The translations under genes and the position numbers were made by a program. Positions 44,114-52,840 of a stretch of 53,661 nucleotides of DNA are shown here, in pieces. The notes beneath the pieces were generated by a model. That model was not told the origin of the DNA. It saw nothing but the letters and a program-made list of their open reading frames with translations, and did no database searches. The stretch spans positions 1 through 53,661 of the forward strand of contig PBMP01000111.1 of NCBI GenBank assembly GCA_002722705.1. Reading direction: 5' to 3'. This stretch comes from Pseudobdellovibrionaceae bacterium (GTDB taxonomy: Bacteria; Bdellovibrionota; UBA1018; UBA6935). Each line of letters starts with the position of its first letter. Positions within the stretch are counted from its first letter, which is position 1.

Positions 44114-45078
44114 AGGATGTAGAGTCTTTAATGTTCGAGTCTTTATTTAGTGAGAACTATTTCTCTGATTTAGATTTTTTTCAAAATAATAAAAAACAGT
44201 TGAATTATTACTTAAAAATACATCAAGTAGAGTATCTGTGGTCAACTCTTTCTTATACGGTTGATGAAGAATTTGAATCTATTCGTAGTCTTTCCCGGAT
44301 GAAATGGGCAAAACAAACTGCTCTTAAGTTGGTGGTCGAAGAACTTTTTTTGATATCTGAAATTGATTTCGAGTGGATTAAAGGAATTCAGTTAGCCGAG
44401 GAAGTTTATCCGGACCCATTAATTCGTCCGATGGGTGATTTAGATTTATTAGTATCAAAAAAACATTGGTTCAAAGCGATTGACGTTCTTGTAAGGACAG
44501 GGTTTTCAAGGTCAGAAACTCAATGGAAAAATAGATTGAGATTAGAGTTGAGTCATCCTCACTGGGGACTAATCGATCTACATGGCGAGCTTTATCCTGG
44601 TCATAGAGGGTCTTTTCGAATGAATTATCCAATCAGTGGTTTAGAAGATCGTTTGCTTTATCTTTTTATTCATTCATGTCATCAGCATGCACTTGAAAAA
44701 GTAATTTGGATTAATGACTTTTATTATTTCTTATTAAAATATCAAAACCAGATTGATTTCGATAAATTTTTTTTAAAAGTAAAAGAAAATAAATTAATTT
44801 CTTCTGTTTATTTTGTACTTTCGATTTTGAAGGAGCAAAAGGGCTTTATTCCTTCTGAAGAGTTTGAGAATAAAATCGATAAAGAAGTTTCTTTTTTTAA
44901 AAGAAACTTGTTGAATTTTTTTAAGAAAGATTTTTTTTGGATGAATTCAAAATTTTCAGGAAAAATAAAAAGATTTTTTGTTCGAGTTATTTTACGAGAT
45001 TCAATATATGATTTTTTCAGTTACTTAATTAATAGAGAGAAGATTAAATTTCTTTCATTTTTTTATCGCGTACCTTGA
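44110..45078 (+). CDS. Nucleotidyltransferase of the peptide cassette (NTP_transf_5-like)
   Basis: The 322-residue protein carries the nucleotidyltransferase motif MGDLDLLVS, with Asp110 and Asp112, and a third acidic site in LIDLHGEL. Proteins of this group accompany HprK-like kinases and PqqD-like proteins in lasso and other peptide cassettes. There they are thought to add a nucleotide or act further on a phosphorylated peptide. The chemistry here is unknown. It is the last gene of the kinase operon; its end overlaps, by 24 bases, a leftward gene at 45055. Confidence 0.85.
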   Translation: MKDVESLMFESLFSENYFSDLDFFQNNKKQLNYYLKIHQVEYLWSTLSYTVDEEFESIRSLSRMKWAKQTALKLVVEELFLISEIDFEWIKGIQLAEEVYPDPLIRPMGDLDLLVSKKHWFKAIDVLVRTGFSRSETQWKNRLRLELSHPHWGLIDLHGELYPGHRGSFRMNYPISGLEDRLLYLFIHSCHQHALEKVIWINDFYYFLLKYQNQIDFDKFFLKVKENKLISSVYFVLSILKEQKGFIPSEEFENKIDKEVSFFKRNLLNFFKKDFFWMNSKFSGKIKRFFVRVILRDSIYDFFSYLINREKIKFLSFFYRVP

Positions 45079-45666
45079 TTGAATCCAGCCAATCCCTTTT
45101 TTTGATAAACCTAAAGAGGTTCTGTATTCGTAAGAGACTTTATAATAAAGTTCTAATTTTTTATTTGAAGCATCTAAGTACGTATCTAAAAGTATGATCT
45201 TTGATCTTCGATGAGGCCATGCATTGCAAGATTCAGGGTTTTTTAGACAGTTTTGATAAAGTTCTTTTTTTGGTGCTTGAGTAAGTGGAATAACTTCTTT
45301 TTCTTTTGGGATAATTATTTTTAATTCAATTTCTTTTGAGTCATTTAAGATTTCGAAATTTGAATTATTGATTAATATAAAAAAATTACGTTGAGATGAT
45401 TTTTTTTGTACTGTAATTTTTTTCCATAAATTTTTACTCTTTTTTAATTGAGTAATATTTTCGTTAAAAATTTTTTCGTTGTCTCGAGATGCGATGATCT
45501 GATTTTTTTTAAAAATATATGAGGTTTTTTTTGTTTTATTTGAAGATGAAAACAAATGGGAGTCTACATTGGCTTTCATAAAGTAAGAGATCGAATGATC
45601 TTGTGAAAAACCAGATAATGTATAAAAAGTCCCTAAAGCGAGAATAAAGATCTTTGAGTCAATCAT
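45055..45666 (-). CDS. Secreted AT-rich protein, unknown function
   Basis: The 203-residue product has a likely signal peptide (MIDSKIFILALGTFYTLSG) and a Lys-rich, AT-rich coding sequence like its cassette neighbours. The middle has SQRNFFILINNSNFEIL and the end has KLELYYKVSYEYRTSLGLS. Two Cys (NCLKNPESCNAW) could pair. An AAAGGAG ribosome site and a TATAAT box (complement of 45710-45715) precede it. No family is recognised. It converges with the nucleotidyltransferase and may belong to the cassette or only share its composition. Confidence 0.65.
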   Translation of the reverse strand: MIDSKIFILALGTFYTLSGFSQDHSISYFMKANVDSHLFSSSNKTKKTSYIFKKNQIIASRDNEKIFNENITQLKKSKNLWKKITVQKKSSQRNFFILINNSNFEILNDSKEIELKIIIPKEKEVIPLTQAPKKELYQNCLKNPESCNAWPHRRSKIILLDTYLDASNKKLELYYKVSYEYRTSLGLSKKGIGWIQSRYAIKK

Positions 45667-45766
45667 ATTGCTTCTCCTTTGATCTCCTAATGAATCAACT
45701 TCTTGATATTATTATAGACGCTAAGAGTCGATCTTCTAAGAGGGGAAAGGAGTCAAAAAATAGGCG

Positions 45767-46354
45767 TTACCAGCGGATTCCACCACGTACAAAGCCAAGA
45801 GGCCCCACTCTTGATTGAACAAATGTATTACCACCAATGGGAGTGTAAAAAACACCTGTATCCAGAAGAAGTTGTATTTCATCAATATGGTAAGCAAATT
45901 CTACAAATCCTCGAAAGGCAAAATAGTCATTTGAATTTGCATTAATAGTCGTATTGAAGATCGTTGCATAACCTAATGCAACTCCCGGTCTTACCGTAAG
46001 CGGAAAGCCGTCAATCATAAATGGTACGGACAATCCGAGAGAAAAATCAGTGAGCGAGTTGTTACCGAAACCAATGGGGATTGTCTGAAGACCTACGATC
46101 GCGCTTCCATCAAGATAAGGAAGAAGTTCATAGTCAAAAAAGATCTCTCCAGAAAAAGAAGGGGTTAATCGAGTGTTGATTTGGTTTCCGGTAGTAATGT
46201 TTCCACCAAAGTGAGCACCAATTTTTGCCCCGAGATGCCAGTCTTTTTTTTGTTCTTTGGCAAAAATCTCAACCGTCCAAAAGAAACCGACCAAAAGGAT
46301 AAGTGCCATCAGCATTGATAAAGACCGTTGAAAACGAACGATAAAATTTTCCAT
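45767..46354 (-). CDS. Probable outer-membrane barrel protein
   Basis: The 195-residue product has a signal peptide (SMLMALILLVGFFWTVEIFA, cleavage about residue 32). Alternating strands rich in Gly, Phe and Tyr follow (GAKIGAHFGGNITTG, DFSLGLSVPFMIDG, TVRPGVALGYATIFNT, FRGFVEFAYHIDE), ending RGGIRW with the terminal aromatic residue typical of barrels assembled by BamA. This suggests an 8-stranded OmpW/OmpX-size barrel. No ribosome site is clear before the ATG at 46354; an internal ATG at codon 14 is an option. No partner gene is adjacent. Confidence 0.75.
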   Translation of the reverse strand: MENFIVRFQRSLSMLMALILLVGFFWTVEIFAKEQKKDWHLGAKIGAHFGGNITTGNQINTRLTPSFSGEIFFDYELLPYLDGSAIVGLQTIPIGFGNNSLTDFSLGLSVPFMIDGFPLTVRPGVALGYATIFNTTINANSNDYFAFRGFVEFAYHIDEIQLLLDTGVFYTPIGGNTFVQSRVGPLGFVRGGIRW

Positions 46355-46545
46355 GGACTGGATATAACATCATTGATGTAAAGCGTCAAAAATAATAACT
46401 CTATAATTACATGTATTTATAAAAGATAAAGAGGTGAATTTCAGACTAAAAGAGAGAACACTCTTAAAAACTTATAAACATCCATAGAATTTTTGAACAA
46501 AGTTCATTAGTCTCGGAAGTTGCTTATAACGATTGAGGAGTGATT

Positions 46546-47136
46546 ATGCGATTAAAACAAATGAGTTTAGTGTCTTTGGTGTTTATTTTAACGGGATGTG
46601 GTGTTCAGTCGATCCCTAAGGCGAAAAATTCTGTTGAAGCTTCATTAGCTGAAGTGACGAACCAGTATAAACGAAGAGCAGATTTGATTCCAAACTTGGT
46701 AAAAACGGTTAAAGGTTATGCAAGTCATGAAAAGCAAACACTAGAGGCCGTAGTCAATGCGCGAGCAAAGGCAACTCAGGTGAAGGTTGATCCATCCAAG
46801 CTTTCGGCGACTCAGATTCAAAAATTTCAAGCCTCTCAAGGTGAACTCTCGCAGGCTCTAGGACGTCTCATGGTGGTGGCTGAGAGGTATCCTAACTTAA
46901 AAGCAGATCAAAACTTTAGAGATTTACAAGCACAGCTCGAAGGAACAGAAAATCGAATTACAGTGGCTCGAAATCGCTATATTGAAACTATTAAAAGATT
47001 TAACGATCTTGTTGGTGTTTTTCCCACCAATCTTACGAATTCAATATTTTTTCACTATGAAAAAATGCCTCAGTGGAGTGTCTCAGAAGGTGAAGCTGAA
47101 GCGATAAAAAAAGCTCCTGAGGTGGATTTTGAATAA
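46546..47136 (+). CDS. lemA: LemA-family lipoprotein
   Basis: The start is the ATG at 46546-46548, five bases after GAGGAG; a GTG two codons earlier overlaps the site. The product begins MRLKQMSLVSLVFILTGC, a lipoprotein signal. Then come the LemA landmarks QYKRRADLIPNLVKTVKGY, SHEKQTLEAVVNARAKA, LMVVAERYPNLKADQNFRDL, and RITVARNRYIETIKRFND. LemA proteins are helical bundles of unclear function, usually encoded with TPM-domain proteins as here. The 196-residue length is normal, and the gene overlaps the next by eight bases. Confidence 0.93.
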   Translation: MRLKQMSLVSLVFILTGCGVQSIPKAKNSVEASLAEVTNQYKRRADLIPNLVKTVKGYASHEKQTLEAVVNARAKATQVKVDPSKLSATQIQKFQASQGELSQALGRLMVVAERYPNLKADQNFRDLQAQLEGTENRITVARNRYIETIKRFNDLVGVFPTNLTNSIFFHYEKMPQWSVSEGEAEAIKKAPEVDFE

Positions 47137-47857
47137 AGGTTTTATGATCTTTTTTTTATTCATGTTCAGCCTGGGGAGTTATGCTCAGGTTGAAATTCCA
47201 TCATTAACTAGTCCGGTTATTGATCAGGCAGGAATGTTGACCTCAGAGTTTTCACAAAGACTACGTGGAATCCTTTATCAGCTTAAGAATGAAAAAGGGA
47301 CTCAAGTTGTAGTGTTAACGATCCCCTCCCTCGACGGTGAGAGTATTGAAGGGTTTTCTATTCGAGTCGTTGATCAGTGGAAGTTGGGTTCTGAAAAAAA
47401 GGATGATGGGGTTTTGTTACTCATTTCTCGAGGAGACCGGAAGCTTAGAATTGAAGTTGGACAGGGGTTAGAAGGGATTTTAACGGATCTAAAATCGAAA
47501 CGAATTATTGATTACGATATTACTCCTTTTTTTAAAGCAGGCGATATTGAAGGCGGTGTTTTAAATGGTGTTTTGAGTATTATCAAAACAGTTCAACCCG
47601 ACTACCATCCGGGGATTCGAGCTCCTCAACCGAGAAAAAGAAGGAGTCGAGGAGGAATCTTTTCTCACCTCTTCGTTCTTATTCTTATCTTTTTTCTCTT
47701 ATTCACTCGTTTAGGAAGAACGATTCTCTATATGAGAGGAGGCTCTCATCGAGGTCGTTTTGGCGGCGGAGGTGGATTTGGAGGAGGTTTTGGTGGAGGC
47801 GGATTTGGCGGCGGAGGCGGAGGCTTCAGCGGCGGTGGGGCTTCAGGAGGTTGGTGA
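47129..47857 (+). CDS. TPM-domain membrane protein with Gly-rich tail (YgcG type)
   Basis: The 242-residue protein has a short signal, then a TPM domain (about 27-155) with VIDQAGMLTSEFSQRLRGIL, GTQVVVLTIPSLDGESIEGF, KKDDGVLLLISRGDRKLRIE, and GQGLEGILTDLKSKRI. One membrane helix (LFVLILIFFLLFTRLG) and a long Gly/Phe-rich tail follow, as in YgcG-type proteins. A TTG start at 47129 has GAGG six bases upstream; the ATG at 47144 is the alternative. It is encoded between lemA and a second TPM-like gene, a very common arrangement. TPM domains have been linked to phosphatase and to photosystem-repair roles; none is proven here. Confidence 0.88.
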   Translation: MNKGFMIFFLFMFSLGSYAQVEIPSLTSPVIDQAGMLTSEFSQRLRGILYQLKNEKGTQVVVLTIPSLDGESIEGFSIRVVDQWKLGSEKKDDGVLLLISRGDRKLRIEVGQGLEGILTDLKSKRIIDYDITPFFKAGDIEGGVLNGVLSIIKTVQPDYHPGIRAPQPRKRRSRGGIFSHLFVLILIFFLLFTRLGRTILYMRGGSHRGRFGGGGGFGGGFGGGGFGGGGGGFSGGGASGGW

Positions 47858-48507
47858 TGAAATCTTATCCTTGGTTAAATTCTTATTTAAGAGACTCTGA
47901 CTTAACGCGTATCAGGGACGCTGTAAAAAAAGCTGAACGAGGGACCTCTGCAGAGCTTGTTCCAATGATTGTGCGGCGTTCTTCAACGGTAGGACATGTC
48001 TTTCCTCTGATTTTTTTATTTCTGCTATCTCTCTATCTTTACGTTCATCAAGAGTGTGTTGATATGTTGGAATGGAATGTTTGGATTCTTGATAGTATTG
48101 CTTTGGTGATGGTTGGAGTGTTTGCTTTTGGATTAAGTAGACTTCACTGGTTTCAGCGGTTTCTCGTCACACCAGGAGACCAAGAGAGTCAGGTAGAGCA
48201 GCGGGCATTGAGTGAATTTTTAAAAACTCAGACAAATCATACGGACGGAAGTACGGGGGTGTTGTTATTTATCTCCCTTTTAGAAAAAAAAGCCGTAGTG
48301 CTCGCCGATGTCGCAATTGATCGCAAGGTTGAAAAAGGAGCGTGGGAATCTGTGATTGCATCTCTTACGGACGGTGTTCGGTCAAAAGATCTTTGTGGTG
48401 GAATTTGTGCTGCCTTGGAGAAGTGTGGTGAGCTTTTAGACGCAAGTTTTCCTATACAAGCTGATGATCAAAATGAGTTGTCAGATGAATTGATTATTAA
48501 AGAGTGA
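47857..48507 (+). CDS. Second TPM-like membrane protein
   Basis: The start is the ATG at 47857-47859, which overlaps the previous stop by one base and has AGGAGG six bases upstream. The 216-residue protein begins with a helical segment (LTRIRDAVKKAERGTSAELV), has two membrane helices (about 50-95), then a TPM-like second half (TGVLLFISLLEKKAVVLADV, AWESVIASLTDGVRSK). The TPM domain is thus split by the membrane helices, unlike its neighbour. It forms a three-gene unit with lemA and the first TPM gene. Confidence 0.82.
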   Translation: MKSYPWLNSYLRDSDLTRIRDAVKKAERGTSAELVPMIVRRSSTVGHVFPLIFLFLLSLYLYVHQECVDMLEWNVWILDSIALVMVGVFAFGLSRLHWFQRFLVTPGDQESQVEQRALSEFLKTQTNHTDGSTGVLLFISLLEKKAVVLADVAIDRKVEKGAWESVIASLTDGVRSKDLCGGICAALEKCGELLDASFPIQADDQNELSDELIIKE

Positions 48508-48576
48508 TGCATAAAAACTCCATCTTAACTTTTGATGGGAATAGTGTTATTGAACAATTTTGAAAGGTTTACTTTT

Positions 48577-48780
48577 ATGTTCGGATTAAGTACAGGTCAT
48601 TTACTCATTCTTTTGGTTGTTGCACTTTTGCTTTTTGGTTCTCGAAGATTACCAGAACTAGGAGAAAGTTTAGGTAAGGGGCTTCGGGCCTTTAAAAAGG
48701 GGATCGAAGGAGGTTCGGATGAACCTAAACAGATTGATCAAGAAAAAAAATCCCCTCATGATCCAGATCACAAAGCTTAG
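48577..48780 (+). CDS. tatA: Twin-arginine translocase subunit TatA
   Basis: The start is the ATG at 48577-48579, with GAAAGG upstream; an ORF extension to 48532 adds unconserved residues. The 67-residue product has the TatA/E pattern: one membrane helix (LLILLVVALLLFG), the hinge FGSRRLPELGESLGKGLRAF, an amphipathic helix, and an acidic/basic tail. It forms the Tat pore for folded proteins, such as those with metal cofactors. No tatB or tatC is adjacent. Confidence 0.92.
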   Translation: MFGLSTGHLLILLVVALLLFGSRRLPELGESLGKGLRAFKKGIEGGSDEPKQIDQEKKSPHDPDHKA

Positions 48781-48803
48781 TTTTTAGTTTTAGGAGTTAT
48801 CGT

Positions 48804-49829
48804 ATGTCGATTGCATCGTATTCTGAGTATTCTCAAATGATTTTAAAAGCTCGGGAAGGGAACTATGCTTACCCGGCTATCAATGTGACTTCCACTTCAA
48901 CTGCAAATGCAGCTCTTGAGGCGTTTGCAGAAAAAAAGAGTGATGGAATCATTCAAGTCTCAACTGGAGGAGGGGAGTTTGCTTCTGGTCAGATGACAAA
49001 AGACGCAGTGCTAGGAGCAATTTCTTTGGCTCAGCATGTAAGATTAATGGCTGAAAAGTTTAATATTAAAGTTGCTCTTCATACAGATCATTGTCCTCCA
49101 AAAAAAGTAGATTCATTTTTGATTCCGTTAATTGAGGAAACAGAAAGAAGGAGAGCTGCAGGGCTTCCGAATTTGTTTTCTTCTCATATGTTTGACGGAT
49201 CTGAACTTCCTTTGAATGAAAATCTTAAAATCGCAAAGACTTTGCATGAACGATGTACAAAAAGTGAAATGATTTTAGAAGTTGAAGCAGGCGTCGTAGG
49301 TGGTGAAGAGGATGGAGTAAATAATGAAGATACACCTGCAGAGAAGCTTTATACCACTTCTGAGGATATGCTTTCTGTTCAGAAAGAGCTTGGATCTATT
49401 GGAATTTATCTTTTTGCCGCTACATTTGGAAATGTTCATGGGGTCTATAAGCCTGGAAACGTAAAGCTAAAGCCTTCAATTTTAAAAGAGGGACAGCAAG
49501 CTGTGATTTCTCAATTTGGACCGGAATCCGAATTAAATTTGGTTTTTCATGGTGGCTCTGGATCTTCTTTGCAAGAAATTCATGAAACATTAAATTATGG
49601 TGTCGTTAAAATGAATATCGATACCGACACTCAATATGCATATACTCGTTCGGTCGTAGATTTTATGTTGAAAAACTATGACCAAGTTCTAAAAGTTGAG
49701 GGGGAGGTTGGAAACAAAAAGTTCTACGATCCTCGTGCTTGGATGAAAAAAGCTGAAACTTCAATGAAGGAACGAATCATGCAAGCCTGTGATGATTTAA
49801 AATCTTCAGGAAAGTCTTTGGGACTTTAG
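48804..49829 (+). CDS. fbaA: Class II fructose-bisphosphate aldolase
   Basis: The enzyme cleaves fructose 1,6-bisphosphate into dihydroxyacetone phosphate and glyceraldehyde 3-phosphate. The metal and substrate site motifs are present: VALHTDHCPPK (Asp95, His96), the acidic loop LEVEAGVVGGEEDGV, FGNVHGVYKPGNVKLKP, and LVFHGGSGSS with GVVKMNIDTDTQYAY. The 341-residue length fits the FbaA group of the class II family. It lies between tatA and the queuosine precursor transporter. Confidence 0.95.
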   Translation: MSIASYSEYSQMILKAREGNYAYPAINVTSTSTANAALEAFAEKKSDGIIQVSTGGGEFASGQMTKDAVLGAISLAQHVRLMAEKFNIKVALHTDHCPPKKVDSFLIPLIEETERRRAAGLPNLFSSHMFDGSELPLNENLKIAKTLHERCTKSEMILEVEAGVVGGEEDGVNNEDTPAEKLYTTSEDMLSVQKELGSIGIYLFAATFGNVHGVYKPGNVKLKPSILKEGQQAVISQFGPESELNLVFHGGSGSSLQEIHETLNYGVVKMNIDTDTQYAYTRSVVDFMLKNYDQVLKVEGEVGNKKFYDPRAWMKKAETSMKERIMQACDDLKSSGKSLGL

Positions 49830-49838
49830 GAGTTTTTT

Positions 49839-50618
49839 TTGAGTAGAGATCTCTATTTAGAAAAACACGGAAATCTTTCAGATGAAATGAGAGAGCGTCG
49901 AGATCGAGTTTTTATGATTTTGGCTGCTGTTTTTTGGGGAGCAATTACTCTTCTTAATGTGATTGGGATTACCCGTTTTATAGAGGTAGGCCCTTTGTCT
50001 TTAGCGGTTGGAGTCCTTCCTTATCCACTTACTTTTTTATGTACCGATTTGATTAGTGAGTTTTATGGCAAAAAACGAGCAAACTTTGTAGTTTGGGTAG
50101 GGTTAGGATTGAATTTATTTTCGATCTTTTTTTTATGGCTTGGACATATTGCTCCTCCAGTAGATGTATCAACACAACCTCCGTGGCAAGTACTTTCAAT
50201 TGCGGATTCTTTCTTTCTCCCTACAGGTGAAGTGGTAGAAAAAGAGATTGAGTTATTTTCGATTATTTATGCATGTACTGCAAGTTCAGTGACTGCTTCG
50301 ATGGTGGCTTATATCACTGCGCAGTTTTGTGATGTGAAGCTCTTTCACGTTTTAAAAAAACTCACTCATGGAAAAAAACTCTGGTTGAGAAATAACGGAA
50401 GTACTCTGGTGAGTCAGTTAGTGGACTCAGTGATGGTCGTTGCAGTTACTTTTGGTGGAGTCTATTTAAGAGGTGACATGTCTTTTGAGATCATTTCTAC
50501 ACTTTTGATTAGTAATTACTTATTTAAAATGGTAGCGGCTCTTTTGGATACCATCCCTTTTTATTTTTTAGTTTACCGACTTAAAAAGTATCTTCAGATC
50601 GAGTCTATGGTTGATTAG
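49839..50618 (+). CDS. yhhQ: Queuosine precursor transporter (YhhQ family)
   Basis: The 259-residue membrane protein has about six helices and the YhhQ landmarks: LPYPLTFLCTDLISEFYGKK, the SSVTASMVAYITAQFCDVKL region, WLRNNGSTLVSQLVDSVMVV, and AALLDTIPFYFLVYRL. Family members take up queuine or pre-Q1 for tRNA queuosine. The TTG start has AGGAG six bases upstream. No queuosine synthesis genes are adjacent. Its end overlaps the leftward membrane orphan by 14 bases. Confidence 0.9.
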   Translation: MSRDLYLEKHGNLSDEMRERRDRVFMILAAVFWGAITLLNVIGITRFIEVGPLSLAVGVLPYPLTFLCTDLISEFYGKKRANFVVWVGLGLNLFSIFFLWLGHIAPPVDVSTQPPWQVLSIADSFFLPTGEVVEKEIELFSIIYACTASSVTASMVAYITAQFCDVKLFHVLKKLTHGKKLWLRNNGSTLVSQLVDSVMVVAVTFGGVYLRGDMSFEIISTLLISNYLFKMVAALLDTIPFYFLVYRLKKYLQIESMVD

Positions 50619-52116
50619 AAGGTTCGTATCTCACATCAAAAGTGAGTTCGCATCGAGTTATTTTATTTTGTGCAAAGTTACGTAACTTTCTTAGCGTAGC
50701 AGCTTTTATTCTATACCCTGCAATGAGAGGTACTTTAAACCTATCTCGATCAAAAATTTTCAATAGAGGTTTTTCTGGACTGAGGACTTCTTCAGGAATA
50801 TCCATAGAGCTTCCTGATGCAATGTTAGTGACAATCCCATAGACCCCGAAAGCCGCAAATGGTAACGCCCAAACAATTCCATAAACTCCATTGTAGAGTG
50901 CAAATGGGTTTTCAATCACAACTCGGTGTAAGTTCCCTGCAAAATCTCCACTAATGATTTGAAAGATTGTTTCTTTGTTATTTCTATTCTTTGTAATTTG
51001 ATGATAGTCATCTTCGGTAATTTCACCGGAATTAAGTTTTGTTTTTGAATCACTTTCTGTTTCAGCCATTCTTCTAAAAGAAGAACTAAATGCCTGTCTA
51101 AATGCAAACGCGTTTCCTATGACTCCTAGTAGACCCAAGGTGTTCAGTCCAAGTAACCCATTTGGAGCTAGAATTTGAATCATGATTGCAGAGATTAGAA
51201 TTTCTCGAAACATAAATGCTACTTCAACTGCTTTGAGTTGACCATCTTCCATTTTGACTAGAATTGATTCAGATCCATTTTCTTTTACTTTAAATTTTTT
51301 AGATTGGTAGATGTATTCATTCCATACATCATTAAAAAAAATGCAGGTGAGGACCCAAGTGAAGAGTGTAACAGAGGCATATACGATACTCATGGAGAGA
51401 GGTTTTCCCACCAATAAAGTGGTTCCGATGAGCCCAATCATTGCACTTGTTGAAACTTTAAAAGCCATTGTTAAACTAGAGAGACTTTTTTTACTAAAAG
51501 GTTGGATGTATCGAAATGACTTTGCCTTTTTGTGGTTAAACTTTACAAATGGAGAAATGACAGTGGCGTCAAAGACCCCGTAACTTCTTCTAAAATGATT
51601 TTTTATGGCTCTAAGAATGGATCTTTTTGATTTTATTTTTTTATCAATCACCACCTTTGCTTGTGAGAGCAGTGAGGTCGTTTCAGAGTTTGGTTCCCAG
51701 TCAGATAATCCATTTTCAATTGTATTTTTGTCTAGAACTTTGACTTCTGTTTGAATTCCATATTGATCAAACCAATAAGCGTATTCTTGAAGAAGAGGTG
51801 TGAATCGAGGGGAGTTGATTTTTTCATTTGGGAAAAACTGTCGAATTTGAACAATCGGAGTCTCTCCTTCTTTTTTGTTTTGATTGATTTCTTTTGAAAG
51901 AATTTCAACTTGAGATTTGATGTCTTCTTTTCTTACACGGTGTTCATATGAGTTTTGAATGACTAAAGGAGATTGTTTTTCCTCATCGAATTCTGCTTTT
52001 TGGAGGGAGGGAGTTTTTTCACTGGAATGAGTTGCAAAAGCAGGTTGCATCGGAGCCAGCCCCAGCGTTAAACATAAGAAAGAAGAGATCCACTGATTGA
52101 TTTTTTTCGTATTCAT
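50605..52116 (-). CDS. Signal-peptide membrane protein, unknown function
   Basis: The ATG at 52114-52116 is chosen over 52167, because it gives a good signal peptide (MNTKKINQWISSFLCLTLGL, ending AFA). The 503-residue product has an acidic, Lys-rich N-terminal region (about 25-130). A membrane part follows from about 205 (FKVSTSAMIGLIGTTLLVG, MSIVYASVTLFTWVLTCIFF, FMFREILISAIMIQILA, GLLGLNTLGLLGVIGNAFAF, YNGVYGIVWALPFAAFGVYG). The tail includes PLIAGYRIKAATLRKLR. Several helices suggest an inner-membrane protein with a periplasmic N-terminal part. I know no family. Its end overlaps the YhhQ gene. Confidence 0.7.
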   Translation of the reverse strand: MNTKKINQWISSFLCLTLGLAPMQPAFATHSSEKTPSLQKAEFDEEKQSPLVIQNSYEHRVRKEDIKSQVEILSKEINQNKKEGETPIVQIRQFFPNEKINSPRFTPLLQEYAYWFDQYGIQTEVKVLDKNTIENGLSDWEPNSETTSLLSQAKVVIDKKIKSKRSILRAIKNHFRRSYGVFDATVISPFVKFNHKKAKSFRYIQPFSKKSLSSLTMAFKVSTSAMIGLIGTTLLVGKPLSMSIVYASVTLFTWVLTCIFFNDVWNEYIYQSKKFKVKENGSESILVKMEDGQLKAVEVAFMFREILISAIMIQILAPNGLLGLNTLGLLGVIGNAFAFRQAFSSSFRRMAETESDSKTKLNSGEITEDDYHQITKNRNNKETIFQIISGDFAGNLHRVVIENPFALYNGVYGIVWALPFAAFGVYGIVTNIASGSSMDIPEEVLSPEKPLLKIFDRDRFKVPLIAGYRIKAATLRKLRNFAQNKITRCELTFDVRYEPSNQP

Positions 52117-52207
52117 TTGTGAGATTAGATAACATGATGTGTCTTTAAAATGAAATAAAAAAGTCAATTATAATTCTTTTTTAACCTATTGAATTTAAAG
52201 GAATTTT

Positions 52208-52840
52208 ATGGAAATGAGTAAGAATCGTTCAAATTATCATCCACAGGTCTTAGTTCGAAGATTGTATGACTGGGTTGTTCATTGGGCGGAAACCCCTTAT
52301 GCACAACCGGCTTTATTTATGATTGCTTTTGTAGAGTCTGCTTTTTTTCCGATTCCTCCAGATGTTCTTTTGATAGCGATGGGAGTAAGTGCTTCAAAGA
52401 AGAGTCTAAGATACGCCCTGATTTGTACTTTAGGGTCTGTTACTGGTGGGTGTTTTGGATATTTTATAGGAATGGGACTATGGGGTTCGATGTCAGAGTT
52501 TTTTTTCACTTATATCCCGAATTTTACTCCAGAGCTTTTTGAAAAAGTGAAAGATCTTTATCAGGATAATGCGGCTCTTGCTTTATTCACTGCGGGATTT
52601 ACCCCCATTCCTTATAAAATTTTTACAATTGCTGCAGGGGTAGCACATATTCCTCTTTTGACTTTTGTTGGAGCATCGTTTGTAGGAAGAGGGCTTCGGT
52701 TTTCTATTGTAGGGACGGGGCTTTATTTTTTAGGTCCAAAAATGAAGGTTTGGATTGAAAAATATTTTGATAAGTTAACCATCGCATTTACTTTATTACT
52801 TGTGACCGGGTTTTTAATTTTAAAATTTATTTTTCATTGA
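52208..52840 (+). CDS. DedA-like (YqaA) membrane protein
   Basis: The 210-residue protein has the DedA/SNARE-associated layout: re-entrant loop SAFFPIPPDVLLIAMG, the helix SVTGGCFGYFIG, the second conserved loop FTAGFTPIPYKIFTIAAGVA, and FVGRGLRFSIVGTG. The YqaA branch fits its length. DedA-family proteins are linked to lipid-carrier recycling. AAAGGA lies six bases before the ATG. Its end overlaps the ACT-domain gene by 14 bases, convergent. Confidence 0.88.
   Translation: MEMSKNRSNYHPQVLVRRLYDWVVHWAETPYAQPALFMIAFVESAFFPIPPDVLLIAMGVSASKKSLRYALICTLGSVTGGCFGYFIGMGLWGSMSEFFFTYIPNFTPELFEKVKDLYQDNAALALFTAGFTPIPYKIFTIAAGVAHIPLLTFVGASFVGRGLRFSIVGTGLYFLGPKMKVWIEKYFDKLTIAFTLLLVTGFLILKFIFH

Noticed and set aside
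39594..45078. Reading the cassette as a lasso-peptide cluster
   Set aside because: No asparagine-synthetase-like cyclase and no B2-type protease are present; a radical SAM enzyme is present instead.
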